This document shows, in pieces, positions 1-10,720 of a stretch of DNA of 64,000 nt; within the stretch, counting starts at the first letter, position 1; every line of letters begins with the position of its first letter. Source of the DNA: Alviniconcha marisindica (lineage: Eukaryota; Mollusca; Gastropoda; Provannidae). A program made the position numbers and the translations under genes. Where the stretch lies: contig JABMCL010002447.1 in assembly GCA_018857735.1 (NCBI GenBank), forward strand, positions 1 through 64,000. Reading direction: 5' to 3'. The notes beneath the pieces are model-generated. The model searched no databases, was not told the origin of the DNA, and saw nothing but the letters and a program-made list of their open reading frames with translations.

Positions 1-506
1 ACAGAACCCAGTGCATGAAATTACTTGGATGTAGACTAAAGGAATGTTATGTCCATGTACTTCTCGTTGCATTTGTAAAGATCTTTAGGCAGTTGGAAAG
101 AAAAACAGAGTGTAAGTTTTACTGTGTAAAATCCTCATTTCATCACCATATGAACATTTGAATGTCCGAATGTCAATATTCAGAGTTGATTTACAAACGT
201 GTCAAACTTCCCCTTCCTAGGTCGTTGAATGATCGTCACCTTGCTCCAGGGCTGGAAGACGGACATGACGGGACGGGGAAGGGGAGGGGGGGGGGGGGGG
301 GTCTGTACGTGTGAGAGTCACTGTTCGTGGAAGGACGTGGAGGGCGTGGGTGTGACTGGTGGTGGTGAGGGAGGTGCGTGCCTCAGCGGGCGAGGGTCGT
401 CAGGCTGACGGACTGCAGTGCTCCATCCATCATGATGCCACTGGGAACTGGACACTACCGGGTGTTGGGGCGGTGCGAGGGATACCCCCCCTCCTTCTGT
501 CAACAG
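1..506. other. no gene recognised; poly(G) tract
   Basis: I see no supported gene here. A poly(G) run lies at about 286-301 and purine-rich sequence follows. Short ORFs across 318-503 have no family features. Confidence 0.5.
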
Positions 507-620
507 GCTACTGATGAAGGTGGTGATGTGGATGACAGCAAGAGAAATGTGATCACCACCACCATTATGTCGTACGGAATGTCTCCCGAGACACTTGCTC
601 TACTTACATCATTTAAATAG
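507..620 (+). CDS. candidate terminal exon of an unknown gene
   Basis: A C/T-rich tract ending in CAACAG (501-506) looks like a 3' splice site. It is followed by an open frame of 37 codons (starts ATDEGGDVDD, ends LLTSFK) closed by TAG at 618-620, and an AATAAA at 640-645 could be its poly(A) signal. The family is not recognised and no upstream exon lies in the window. The frame also stays open upstream of the proposed acceptor, back to about 378. The AATAAA lies at the edge of the foldback element that starts next to it, so it may belong to that element. Treat as a hypothesis only. Confidence 0.2.
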   Translation, partial: ATDEGGDVDDSKRNVITTTIMSYGMSPETLALLTSFK

Positions 621-643
621 AAAGCAAACTGTGCGTGTGAATA

Positions 644-939
644 AATCTAAAACAGAACGAGGCCCAGATCGCTCGTTCAGAATCAACACACAAGGGAGTT
701 AATTAGCGCTCGAAATACGTAACACAAGTATAACAACAAAGACCTGATTCGCCTACCGTAACTCTCACCTGGCATGCGTGTAAATCCGCACCTCTACGTC
801 TGGTGGAGTTTATGTACCTTGTATTTACATGCATGCCAAGTGAGAGTTACCATAGGCGAATCAGGTCTTTGTTGTTGTACTTATGTTGTGTTACGTATTT
901 CGAGTGCTAATTAACTCTCTTGTGTGTTAATTCTGCGCG
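644..939. mobile_element. foldback MITE with ~120-bp inverted arms
   Basis: The left arm (about 644-786) and right arm (about 823-939) are near-perfect reverse complements; both carry the motif GACCTGATTCGCCTA on opposite strands and are joined by a spacer of about 35 bp. There is no coding capacity. Related pieces lie at 8699-8726, 12366-12470 and 39560-39690, which supports a dispersed family. Target duplications were not found. The superfamily is unknown. Confidence 0.7.
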
Positions 940-942
940 TGT

Positions 943-2324
943 GAATGCATCTGATGTACGATCTCAGAAATATGGAGTTCCCCAAGGTTATGTTCTTGCA
1001 TCGTTAATCATCTATTCATCTACTCTATTCATCAAAGAATTCTGTGAACTTTTCTTGGGTGACACAATAATCCACAGCAGTAACTCTAATAATCTCAAAA
1101 TGCTATCGGAGTCACTACAGGAGAGTGTCACCAGTCAATTACAGTAGGCGGAGTTTAATCATATGTCTTTCAATCTTCATAAGACCAAATTTATGCTTAT
1201 ACCAACCAACAAAATTTAACTTTGAAACCACACTGTTAATGAAGTCAACAACCACAAAGTTCTAAGTATGACGATTGTCAACAATCTTTCCTTGTCCAGT
1301 CATGTGACTGCTTTCTGTAGAAGTACTCCCAAAGAAATTCGCCAGTTATCTAAAAACTAACACTTTCTTAACCTACCTGCCTGAAAATTATTCTTTCATG
1401 CCCATATCCAATCCATCATCGACTACGGATCGACGCCTTGGTTAGTTTACATAAGGGAGTGCTCAGTGCAATTTTCTCAAAACCACAACGCTAGAGATTT
1501 CAGACTATAATTGCCCTCAAAGAAAGGCTTAGCTGTAACAAGTTTCGATGATGCACAAATTTGTGCCCAAGAAAGTCCCACTCTCTCTTACGGTAACAAT
1601 TTCCGTAAATCACTGCACGATATTCCGGAAAGCTCAATATACCAATCCCTAGGATGGACCTTTTCAAGTCTAGCCTAGTATATTCTGGCAGTGTTCTTTG
1701 GAGCAGTGTTCGGTGTTCTCTGGAGTGTTCCCTGACTCTCTTAGATAACCATCCAGCCCCGAAACGTTTAAATCACGTCACATGCCATACATTATACGCT
1801 GATCGTTAAACACATGTTAAACTTGTTGATTGCAACCCGCATGCAACGTTCTACTTTACCGTTTCCCATTCTTCACGCAAATACCGCCAGTAATGTTTGC
1901 TACTGATGATTGCAAAACTCTATATATCAACCCCCATCCCCCTCTGTCTCATATTATGTTTAATGTCTAAATATCAGTTATTCCATGTGTGTAGCGGTGT
2001 GTGGTAGTTTTTAAAATGTGTACATTCTCGTTTGCCCAGGCTTTCCAGTAGAATCTAAAGAAAGGTGTGACTGTGTGTGGTTGTTGAATGTAGATGGATG
2101 CATATGCGGATAGGAAGAGGGGGGAAGGAAGGGGGGAGGGAGAGAGCGTGAGAGATCCAGGCAAGAGAAGGAGGCACGGTGTGGGTGGGTGAGAAGACAG
2201 ACTCAGTTTGGTGTTGTTATTGTTGAGATCATTTATTAGTTGTTGTATCTGAGTGGACGATCGGAGATTGGTGTGCGCATGTTACTCTGTGTATGTGTGT
2301 GCGTGCGTGCGTGCGTGCGCGTGC

Positions 2325-2375
<51 letters not shown>

Positions 2376-2636
2376 GTTATTGTTTGATAGACAATAATGG
2401 TAAACAACAATATTTAATGTTCTGTTTCTTGAAATGCATGTTAATGTGGTTTTTGTCATAATATGTTTGTACAACGCAATGAGTTTAACTCTGGTTAGAT
2501 AGCGCTTTATAAGAATTATTAATTATTTTTTATTACCTGTGTCGTTAGATCTAGAATAGTGCCTTGTGTGGGCGAGGGCTGGATGTGAAAGAAACATACA
2601 TGCTTATCTATTACCCTTGTAAATAAACAATTTTCT
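943..2636 (+). mobile_element. decayed non-LTR retrotransposon (LINE), copy 1, 3' portion
   Basis: A short open frame at 920-1147 contains GVPQGYVLAS, the RT motif normally reading VPQGSVLGP, with the usual Ser replaced by Tyr. After it the frame decays with many stops, but RT C-terminal-like fragments continue (HKTKFMLIPT near 1180, IIDYGSTPW near 1420). The 3' part, from SVLWSS near 1690 through the tail CATACATGCTTATCT near 2597, is shared with a second copy at 13755-14078 plus 17113-17228, so the element extends to an AT-rich end abutting a (CT)n run. Microsatellites have expanded inside the 3' UTR. The clade is not determinable. Confidence 0.6.
2288..2372. repeat. (GT)n/(GTGC)n microsatellite
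   Basis: Alternating GT with a GCGT-rich first third, inside the LINE copy 1 3' UTR. Cys/Val or Thr/His ORFs across it are repeat translations. Confidence 0.95.
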
Positions 2637-2643
2637 CCTCTCT

Positions 2644-2706
<63 letters not shown>
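2633..2706. repeat. (CT)n microsatellite
   Basis: Near-perfect CT run at the end of LINE copy 1; LINE copy 2 ends in the same kind of run at 17228. Confidence 0.95.
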
Positions 2707-2710
<4 letters not shown>

Positions 2711-3085
2711 TAAATATAAACCGACATCGACACGCAAATAAACCCAACAAAACATTTCTTTGTCATGTTGTTTAATACGATTTCAACAGTCTTCGCTCTT
2801 TTCTTTTTTTGTCAGTTTCACATGTGGGGAAGAAAAGTACACCTGTTTGTGGGTTGGGTTTAGGCTTACTGTGGATGTTTGTCACAAGATGTTGACCGAA
2901 GGCCTCCCCGCAGCCGCTGGGCTAATCCCTAAGGCGGTCAGAAAACCAGCGACCACCGGACAGCGCTGCGGGGAATCCGATCAGACGACAGGCACTGTGA
3001 ACGCCCCGCTGCCTCCCTACACACGTTTCCCTCTGAAACGGAGTTCTCTGAGATTAACTCGGTGTCAATGCGTGTGTGCGTGCGT

Positions 3086-3182
<97 letters not shown>

Positions 3183-3191
3183 TACGTGTGT

Positions 3192-3254
<63 letters not shown>

Positions 3255-3277
3255 TGTATGGTGTGTGTGCGGGCGTT

Positions 3278-3353
<76 letters not shown>

Positions 3354-3824
3354 TTCTCGGTTCAGTTTGAGGCATCATCTTAACACGAACACCTGGCGCG
3401 GCGTGTTTCAATCCCTCGCTCTCTCCTTGTCTCTCACGCAATGCTCCTTGTCTGTCGCCTGGGGCCCCTTGCTAACCGGACGGATATTGATGACTGAACT
3501 CATTGCAGTTGTCATCTCGCGTCTTTAGCGGTACGTACAGGTTAAAATGCACGCACTGAAGACGCACCACTGGCCAAGACTGACCGGACTGCACAGTTAC
3601 GATTTGGAGCTGGGCTCCAAGACGCGTGTGTAGGATATGTGTGTGAACAAAAAGCCTGTCTCTGTGGCTATGGGGTTGCTTGCATGGCTGACGTACTGAC
3701 TGCGGAGCCTGACGTCGGTAATCAAGCCCAGTCAGCACACAACGACAGAGGTGATGAGGAGTGAGAAACACCGCTTCGCGCATCACTGCACTTCGACACG
3801 GCGCGTAAGGCTGACCCTGGACCC
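2707..3824. repeat. non-coding stretch with a ~290-bp GT/GTGC microsatellite
   Basis: The compound (GT)n, (GTGC)n, (GT)n array spans about 3063-3356. No gene is supported on either side of it. The ORFs of 100-207 codons in this stretch are largely translations of the microsatellite; the minus-strand frame at 3472-3786 has no recognisable domain. Confidence 0.85.
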
Positions 3825-4044
3825 TACGGTATCACCGCACTCCGAGCCGTAAACCAGTGCTTGAAGTTTACGGTATCACCGCACTCCGAGCCGTAAACCA
3901 GTGCTTGAAGTTTACGGTATCACCGCACTCCGAGCCGTAAACCAGTGCTTGAAGTTTACGGTATCACCGCACTCCGAGCCGTAAACCAGTGCTTGAAGTT
4001 TACGGTATCACCACACTCCGAGCCGTAAACTAGTGCTTGGAGTT
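3825..4044. repeat. 44-bp minisatellite, five copies
   Basis: Unit starts TACGGTATCACCGCACTCCG and recurs at 3825, 3869, 3913, 3957 and 4001, exactly 44 bp apart. The first four are almost identical and the fifth has several changes, which suggests recent homogenisation. It contains the partly palindromic pair TACGGTATCACCG / CCGTAAAC. Confidence 0.95.
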
Positions 4045-4422
4045 TTCGGTATGACGTCAACAATGCCAGTGACAGCAGGCTGATGACGTGCATTGGCTAA
4101 CACTGCCACTACACTGCCGTACAGTGCAGACACGGACAGGCGGTAGAAACTGAAGCCCGTCGCTGTCACCTCAGCGCTAATTCAAAGCGTCACGTGACGA
4201 GGACTGACTAACGGTGAATCTGATTTGGTGAGTGTAAAGGATAAACATGATAATTATAATCATTTTCAATGTGTAAAAATTGTTTCAAAATCGATGTGAA
4301 AACTGATTTGAGTAACAGCAATAGTAATAATAGATTATTTATGGCGCCCCATCTCATAACAACCCGGAACGCTTACCAGGACCTACTGATGCACGCATTT
4401 CACCCACCCACACATGCAAGCT

Positions 4423-4453
<31 letters not shown>

Positions 4454-4549
4454 CACATGAGCACACGAGCGCACCCAATTGCACACACGCTCGTGTACTT
4501 TGTATTGTACTAAATTCTTCTTAAACCAAAACGGTTGACATACATACAC
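4045..4549. other. no gene recognised; (CA)n at 4421-4449
   Basis: No exon-like or transposon-like sequence seen apart from a short CA microsatellite. Confidence 0.5.
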
Positions 4550-5114
4550 GATAAAATTGAAAAGACTGACACCGACGCCTTTAAATCTCTCACGCTGTCT
4601 CACAAACCAGTTCTGTCAGTGACTACAATAACCATCTCTGTTCTGTCCTTGACAAGCACGCCCCTATCTGCCGTCGCACAGCACGTACGAGGAAGCCGAA
4701 GCCCTGGTTCAACAGTATCGCGGAGCAGTTCTATGAACTGAAACAGGAGCGTCAGCAGGCGGAGAGACGATGGCTCAAATCTAAGTTCACCGTCCACAAA
4801 CAAAAATGTTGCCCTGATACTTCTTTCGCCGGAAATCCCTTGATAATTTTTGAGCCTGTCACTGACGAATTTGTCTTAAAAATAATCAACAGTACAACCG
4901 CCAAGTCTTGTAAACTCGATCCCAGTCCCACCATGATTCTTTTTAAAAACCTTGACATCCTCTTGCCGACTATCACGAATATCATCAACACATCTCTTGC
5001 CACATGATCTGAAGACTGCCATCGTCAAACCCCTGTTGAAAAAGCCATAACTTGACAAAAATCTTTTGAAAAACTACCGCCCCATTTCTAATCTTCCATT
5101 TCTGTCCAAAATCC

Positions 5115-5744
5115 TTGAAAAGATCGTTCTCCACAAACTTCCAAGAAAACAACTTCAGCAATCTCTTTCAGTCAGCCTATCGAGCAGGACACAGCACCGA
5201 GGCCGTTTTGTTATGTATTGTAAACGATATTCTCGCCGTTCTGGACAATGACAACATTTCTCTTCTTCTTGTGTTGGATCTTTCTGCAGCTTTTAACACT
5301 ACTGACCACCAAATTCTCCTCTCTCGCCTGAACTCTGTTTTTGGCATTCAGTCTACTGCACTCCAGTGGTTTCAGTCATATGTCTCAAACAGATATCAGT
5401 TCACTTCAGTCAGTAATTCGTCTTCGTCACCATCACAGCTCATGTTCGGTGTGCCTCAGGGCTCAGTATTGGGGCCCGTTCTCTTCGTCCTGTACACTAC
5501 ACCTCTCTCCGATATCATAGCTAACCACACTGTAAATCATCAGTTTTTCGCGGATGATGCACAGTTCCAGAAATCCGCTCCTCTCAGTGAAGTAACCAAC
5601 CTCACCAAAGAACTCAATGCATGCACATACGACAGAAAAACATGGATGACCACCACTCAACACCTGTCCTGGAAAAACTGCACTGGCTTCTTATTTCAGA
5701 ACGTATTAACTATAAAGTCACTTGTATGTGTTTCAATGCTATAA
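5115..5744 (+). pseudogene. LINE reverse transcriptase fragment
   Basis: The 209-codon frame shows RT blocks in order: FQSAYRAGHSTEAVLL, LVLDLSAAFNTTDH (the first catalytic Asp sits in LDLSAAF), FGVPQGSVLGPVLF, and FFADDAQF (the YADD box as FADD). It would synthesise cDNA by target-primed reverse transcription. The upstream blocks (AIVKPLLKKP near 5020, NYRPISNLPFLSKILEKIV at 5070-5130) lie in other frames, so frameshifts separate the fingers from the palm. After residue 180 the frame leaves the RT C-terminus. Confidence 0.85.
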
Positions 5745-5971
5745 ATGTTTCTGGTCCTGCTTACCTCTCTGAACTGCTACATGTCTACACTCCGTCTCGT
5801 TCTCTACGCTCTTCTTCTGATGGGTGTCAGAAGAGCATGATGAAAATCCAGCGATACAAACGCAAGACTCATGGCTTTCGCACTTTCTCTTTCTTAGGAC
5901 CCCACATTTGGAATTCATTCCCACAAGACCTTAGACACTGCTTAACCCTTTCATCTTTTAAGCCAAACTGA
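5621..5971 (+). pseudogene. LINE ORF2 C-terminal domain fragment
   Basis: This 116-codon frame matches at protein level the 121-codon frame at 55399-55764 in the second copy (shared blocks YKVTCMCFNA, LLHVYTPS, HGFRTFS/HGFCTFS, and HIWNS). It is the region after RT in L2/CR1-type ORF2. It ends in KPN followed by TGA, 40 nt before the 3' UTR microsatellite. Confidence 0.75.
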
Positions 5972-6034
5972 AAACCTTCCTCTTCTCACAGTATTTCCGC
6001 CCCAACTAATATCAATATGCAGTTTCTGCTACAG

Positions 6035-6035
6035 T

Positions 6036-6116
<81 letters not shown>

Positions 6117-6118
6117 TA
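6035..6118. repeat. (GT)n/(GTGC)n microsatellite in LINE 3' UTR
   Basis: The related LINE copy at 55270-55925 has a (TG)n run at the same position (55795-55828), so the microsatellite was probably part of the ancestral 3' UTR. Confidence 0.95.
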
Positions 6119-6284
6119 TGTGTTTCCATATAATACTTTATGTAAATTGTTTTGGTAGGACTGTTCTCTACGCATGTACAGAATATTTTATTAGGTTAAT
6201 ATGTATCATGTGAGCGCTCAAGGCGTTGTTGAGCGCATGATAAATGTACTTTATCATTATTATTATAATAATAAAATGGTATAC

Positions 6285-6722
6285 ATACATACACGATAGA
6301 CTGCCATACACATACACGACAGAATGGCATATAGACTGTAAGCCATACACGATAGTCTGGTGTACAGACATAAACGATAGACTGGTGTGTAAAAATACAC
6401 GATAGACTGGTGTACACGATAGACTGGTGTACAGACATACATGATAGACTGGTGTATAGACATACACGATAGACTGATGTACATGATAGACTGATGTACA
6501 AACATACACGATAGACTGGTGTACAGACATACACGATAGACTGGTGTACAGACATACACGATAGATTGGTGTACAGACATAGACGATATACTGGTGTATA
6601 GACGTACACGATATACTAGTGTACAGACATACACGACAGACGATAGACTGGTGTATAGAAATACATGATCGACTATTGTACAGACATACACGATAGACTA
6701 ATGTACAGACATACACGATAAA
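6285..6722. repeat. ~26-bp minisatellite (CAGACATACACGATAGACTG)
   Basis: About 17 diverged units. The minus strand is open in all frames across most of the array, giving SVHQSIVYVC-like ORFs of 137-182 codons that are repeat translations, not genes. It begins directly after the poly-ATT end of the LINE. Confidence 0.9.
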
Positions 6723-7084
6723 ACAGACGGACTGCGGTACAAAAACACGATAAAACTAAATCTGTCAAACAAAGAATCATTTTCTCTTTGCGCCAAAGTG
6801 GCTTTCTGTCTGACATTCGCTGCGCGTGTTTTGAACAGTGCTCAACGTTTATTTGCTTGTTTGTTGAAATTTTGAGTTAAGTAGTCAAACAGGAAATTCA
6901 CCCACTATTTGCACGTAGTGCAACCGTTTCCCTGAACTTGCAAACCCACCATTATGGCAAGTGCAGTCCGACTGAAGAGATTTGAAAATTGAGTTTGTCG
7001 TGTAAGAGAGGCTGGAAGTAGTCCTGAGATGGGAATCTTACCAGTGCAACAAACCTGTAGCTGTAATCCTCATGTGCGGACCGT
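6723..7084. other. no gene recognised
   Basis: Unique-looking sequence without a convincing exon or repeat. Confidence 0.4.
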
Positions 7085-7150
7085 AGCAAGGATGACTGAG
7101 AACCGGACTGACTGAGGACCGGACTGAATGAGGACCGGACTGAATGAGAC
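7085..7150. repeat. short minisatellite, unit GAGGACCGGACTGACT-like
   Basis: About four units of 17-18 bp. The same unit forms a longer array at 10595-10720, so the repeat is present at two loci 3.5 kb apart. Confidence 0.85.
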
Positions 7151-8217
7151 CCCCCCCCCGGGCCACATGCAGTGTGTCCGTTTGGAATGGCGGACTGACT
7201 GCATCCACTGCGAGCATTCATTATTTACACCGTGTTCTTGATTAAGAAGAAGAAATGTAAAATTTTAAAAAGTCATCATCGTCAGCTTCATGGTTTACCA
7301 GAAGCAGATCACTGCGAGCAGAGGATTGAAGCCAGTTGCTCTATTCCATCACTCGCATCGGATTGTGGATAGCAGTCGACAATCTTCTCCAGGTGTCTCA
7401 CCTAAAGATTGCTTCAAATATGGTAAGTTCTGAGGTGTCGATAATTTCTCGTATAAACTGATGCCGCGATAGATCGACAACTCTGTGTTGTGTCAGCGTG
7501 AAGCGATATGTCCATCAGGACATTTGACATCAGGAGGGTAGTGTAAACAACAAAAACACTACCCCCTGTTTACATGCACCTCAGCAGCGAGTGTGTACCG
7601 TTAATTAATACAATATTCACTGAATTTGTTCAGATTTAGAGGTGGTACACTGTTAGAAAATAATGACTTGAAATTAAGAAATCACCCAGAAATAGATCTA
7701 AGGATAGATCAAAGTGTGCAACTAACTCATAACTCATGTAAGTAAGCAGAATAATCTACCAGAGAAATCTGCATAAGCAGACCAAAACAAACATAATAAC
7801 AACATATAATGCAGAATTTACTGGAGTTCGGTGTAAAAAGTCACGAGGCCTGACTGAAAAGTGAGTTTTATCATATTTGTCTTTCAGTATGCTTATGCGC
7901 CATTGACGTTTGGTCTAGATCTAGTTTCCGAGTAACACGGTGCAGGCTTCCTCAGTGCTGATGTCGGCAAAACAATTGATCGTGTACTGAAATCTCACCT
8001 TTTACAGACTGTAATAAAACTCACTTTTGTTGCAAATTTTGGATTCATTCATTAGATATGAAGCCGTTTGATTGGTTTAAATGATATAAGTGACTCAAAA
8101 TGGCATTTAAAATGTCGCAGGAATTTCCGACCGCCTCCTTGGATATTACCGAAGATTTTCATATTTTACACATTTGTTATTCCATCCTCAAAGCAAAAAC
8201 ATACAACTGGCTCCCTA

Positions 8218-8232
8218 ACACACACACACACA

Positions 8233-8271
<39 letters not shown>
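8218..8271. repeat. (CA)n microsatellite
   Basis: CA run inside the THAP repeat; copy B has a shorter run at 38350-38374. Confidence 0.95.
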
Positions 8272-8272
<1 letters not shown>

Positions 8273-8421
8273 CCAGCAACAACTACAAACAAAAATCAAC
8301 TGGGCCACGTCACATCTCTTGCTAATGGTCATTTCACTGGCTCAGAAGCTCCTTTCGTGTACGAAATTCGGACCGCTTCGAGTAATATAAAAAGATATAA
8401 TTTTGCTGACATTGGACTGAC

Positions 8422-8553
8422 TTTGCTCCAGCGAAGGCATGTTTGAAGCGTTCGCGTTGGTTTGGCAAACGGCACAAAACGGACGCCTTCACAAAACTGG
8501 GGGAACCTGCTATCAGAGCTGCATGTACCCCACAAACAGTGCTTGACCGGCAT
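8422..8553 (-). pseudogene. THAP-like zinc finger, first exon (copy A)
   Basis: From ATG at 8553 the frame reads MPVKHCLWGTCSSD, then GVRFVPFAKP, then a Trp (CLRWSK). The Cys-x4-Cys pair, the Phe-Pro-like core and the invariant Trp fit the N-terminal two thirds of a C2CH THAP DNA-binding domain. The frame meets a possible donor (AAA|GTCAGT) at 8421, so the Cys-x2-His half would lie in a second exon, which I do not find. Copy B (38378-38509) encodes the same peptide with about four changes. Function if active: sequence-specific DNA binding in a transposase or a derived protein. I judge it a relic. Confidence 0.6.
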
Positions 8554-9074
8554 TTCTAACGCCGCCTTTTCTGCTGTATCTGCCCATCTTTCCCGCGGTT
8601 TTAGTGTACCCCCAACAAAGCGTGCCTACTCTGCGCTACACCCGCAGTCCCCTTGATTTCAGAAGATCGTCTACTAGCGCTGGAAAGACGTCACACGAAC
8701 ACAACAAAGACCCGAGTCGCCTACGCGAATAGACCCCTTTCGTTTATCTCGCTGTTGCACAGCGACAACCAATCAGAGTCGGCTACAAAGTTCTACAACT
8801 CCTTCAAAGCGGATGTAGGGGGGAACGTGGTGATACTGACTTAGAGCGTACTGAGATTTGACCGGGCTGAATCATTTTAGATGCCAACACACTTCGTAAA
8901 ATTTCCAGTTAATTCAACACGTTGACTAACAAAGAAGCTCCGGCACCTGGCTGGCCGTTGTTGTTATTATTTTAATTCCCCCCCCCCCCCCCCCCCTTCA
9001 GGGTGAGCCGGTAGGGTGGGGTAGGGGGTAGGGGACATTTAGTGTACGCCAGCACAAGTGCGCGCGATCCGCCT

Positions 9075-9134
9075 AGGTGTGTGTGTGGGGGTTGGTGTGC
9101 GTGTGTGTATGTGTGTGTGGGCGCGTGCACGGAA

Positions 9135-9189
<55 letters not shown>

Positions 9190-9231
9190 CGTCAGTGCGA
9201 GCGCGCGTGCGCGCGCGTGCAGGCGACTATG
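9075..9231. repeat. (GT)n and GCGC-rich microsatellite
   Basis: GT/GC alternating sequence with poly(C) about 80 bp upstream. Confidence 0.9.
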
Positions 9232-9402
9232 AGTGCGGGGTGTTTGTGTTTCAGTGTGCGTCAGTTTCACTTTGTTTTGTATGTCTAAGTATGTGTATTG
9301 ATGTATCATTATGCTACTGCTTTTGTGTGTGAGTATTTATGCATTCCATACTTTGGAGAAGAAGAAAAAAACGGGGGATTTTTTTGATTTTTTTTTTTAA
9401 AC

Positions 9403-9589
9403 AACAACTTCATTCTCAACAGACTGGGCCGGGGATCATTCTCGAGTCAGCGCCGCGGAACACGATACTTTGCCTTTCTACTGAAACTAAATGACAGACG
9501 TTTCGCGGGATTCCTGGCTTTTATTCGACCAGTGGTGCAGTGGATTGCACGGCAGTGATCTTTTGCGCCCATCTTGTAGCCGTCAAATA
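9403..9589. repeat. 185-bp direct repeat, left copy
   Basis: Matches 10261-10443 over its length with a handful of substitutions (shared: ATTCTCGAGTCAGCGCCGCG and TTTTGCGCCCATCTTGT). The copies are 860 bp apart in direct orientation inside the TIR-bounded element. Contains no ORF of note. Confidence 0.85.
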
Positions 9590-9744
9590 AACAGTAGCCG
9601 CTCACATCTTCAAATATGATTAATAGGCTATATACTCAGCACAAGTATAATCACTATTCTCATCCTGTCCGCCTTCACACCCACACCCATACACCATATC
9701 ACCGCCTCTCACACTTCCACACGCACACATACATACACCCACCC

Positions 9745-9748
<4 letters not shown>

Positions 9749-9806
<58 letters not shown>

Positions 9807-9990
9807 ATAGACTAGTGACACACACGCGCGGGCGCGCGCGCATACACGCACGCACAAAAATAACGGACCAAGCCGGGTAGCCTCATAAGTTATTCTAAAA
9901 CAGGATGAAAATCGGCATGAATTAGTGAAAACTGTTACAGAGAGAGAGAGAGACAGACAGACAGAGACAAAGAGAGAGAAAGAGAGTTAG
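9749..9990. repeat. (CT)n, then GA/GACA-rich low complexity
   Basis: CT run at 9749-9807; GA/GACA tract at about 9940-9990; nothing coding between. Confidence 0.9.
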
Positions 9991-10260
9991 CCTAAACGAT
10001 TGTACATAATTATAGTAAAATGTAAGGTCAGAAATGAAAGGTTTCAACACAGCAACACATGCACACCGCGACACTAGTGACACGTCCTGCCGGCAACCGA
10101 CAGCCTAATCACTGTTAACTTTACCACAGTTACTCCCCCGCCTCCCACACTCACACACATTCTCTCGTTCTAACAACAGTGGTATATACTATAGTAATTA
10201 AGTGCACAGCCGGTACACTTGAGTAAGATGGAGAAGAAAAAGAAAAAAACGTAAAAAAAC

Positions 10261-10443
10261 TAAAACTTCATTCTCAACGGACTGGGCCAGGGATCATTCT
10301 CGAGTCAGCGCCGCGGAATACGATACTTTGCCTTTTTACTGAAACTAAATGACAGACGTTCCGCGGGATTCCTGGCTTTTATTCGATCAGTGGTGCAGTG
10401 GATTATACGGCAGTGATCTTTTGCGCCCATCTTGTCGCTGTGA
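10261..10443. repeat. 185-bp direct repeat, right copy
   Basis: Partner of 9403-9589. Confidence 0.85.
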
Positions 10444-10594
10444 AATGCGAGGTTTTCACTACTACTAGTACTAGGGAAATACAGCTATGCGCTCGGCCAG
10501 CAACCCAGCTGACGTGTTCCCCCCTACTTCCGGCAGATTCACACGCCAGTCCATTGCGCATGCGCGAAAATCTAAGTGAAAGGGGTCTATTCTC

Positions 10595-10720
10595 ACCTGG
10601 CTGACTGACAACCGGATTGACTGAGGACCGGACTGACTGAAAACCGGACTGACTGAGGACCGGACTGGCTGAGAACCGGACTGACTGAGGACCAGACTGA
10701 GGATCGGACTGACTGCCTAG
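10595..10720. repeat. minisatellite, unit ACTGAGGACCGGACTG
   Basis: Seven or so 17-18 bp units, directly outside the right TIR of the preceding element; same unit as 7085-7150. Confidence 0.85.

Larger units (their letters stand above)
4550..6290 (+). mobile_element. L2/CR1-like LINE, 5'-truncated and frameshifted
   Basis: The element runs from a pre-RT region (LDKHAPICR-like near 4650, then KSCKLDPSPT near 4900) through the RT fingers and palm to a C-terminal region with CMCFNAIN and PAYLSELLHVYTPS (about 5725-5800). The 3' UTR carries a GT/GTGC microsatellite and ends in a hairpin-like sequence followed by (ATT)n. At least three frame changes are needed to read through, so this copy is dead. 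A 3'-truncated relative lies at 55270-55925 with the same C-terminal block and the same 3' end, which defines the family end. Clade assignment to L2/CR1 rests on motif style, not on a tree. Confidence 0.8.
7160..8683 (-). mobile_element. THAP-encoding interspersed repeat, copy A
   Basis: This 1.5-kb block is repeated in the same orientation at 37308-38665 at high identity, with matching ends (GGGCCACATGC... at one end, GAAGATCGTCTA at the other). On the minus strand both copies encode the start of a THAP-like zinc finger near their 8.5/38.5-kb end; the rest has no long ORF. The family is therefore probably a non-autonomous or internally decayed DNA transposon of a THAP-bearing group (Kolobok or ISL2EU-like), or a duplicated THAP pseudogene. 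No clear TIR or target duplication was found. Confidence 0.6.
8727..10592. mobile_element. candidate 1.87-kb DNA transposon with imperfect TIRs
   Basis: GAATAGACCCCTTTC at 8727-8741 has its exact reverse complement at 10578-10592. About 60-85 bp inside each end a second matching block occurs (GTAGGGGGGAAC at 8815-8826 and its complement near 10515-10527), so the TIRs look imperfect and about 100 bp long. The interior has no transposase; it holds a 185-bp direct repeat, poly(C) at 8976-8996, GT and CT microsatellites. Flanks resemble the two sides of the foldback MITE (GACCCGAGTCGCCTAC left, CTCACCTGG right), as if it had inserted into one. No target duplication is evident. Confidence 0.45.

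Noticed and set aside
3825..4044. Regularly spaced identical repeats resembling a CRISPR array
   Set aside because: No unique spacers, eukaryotic context, continuous 44-bp tandem unit.
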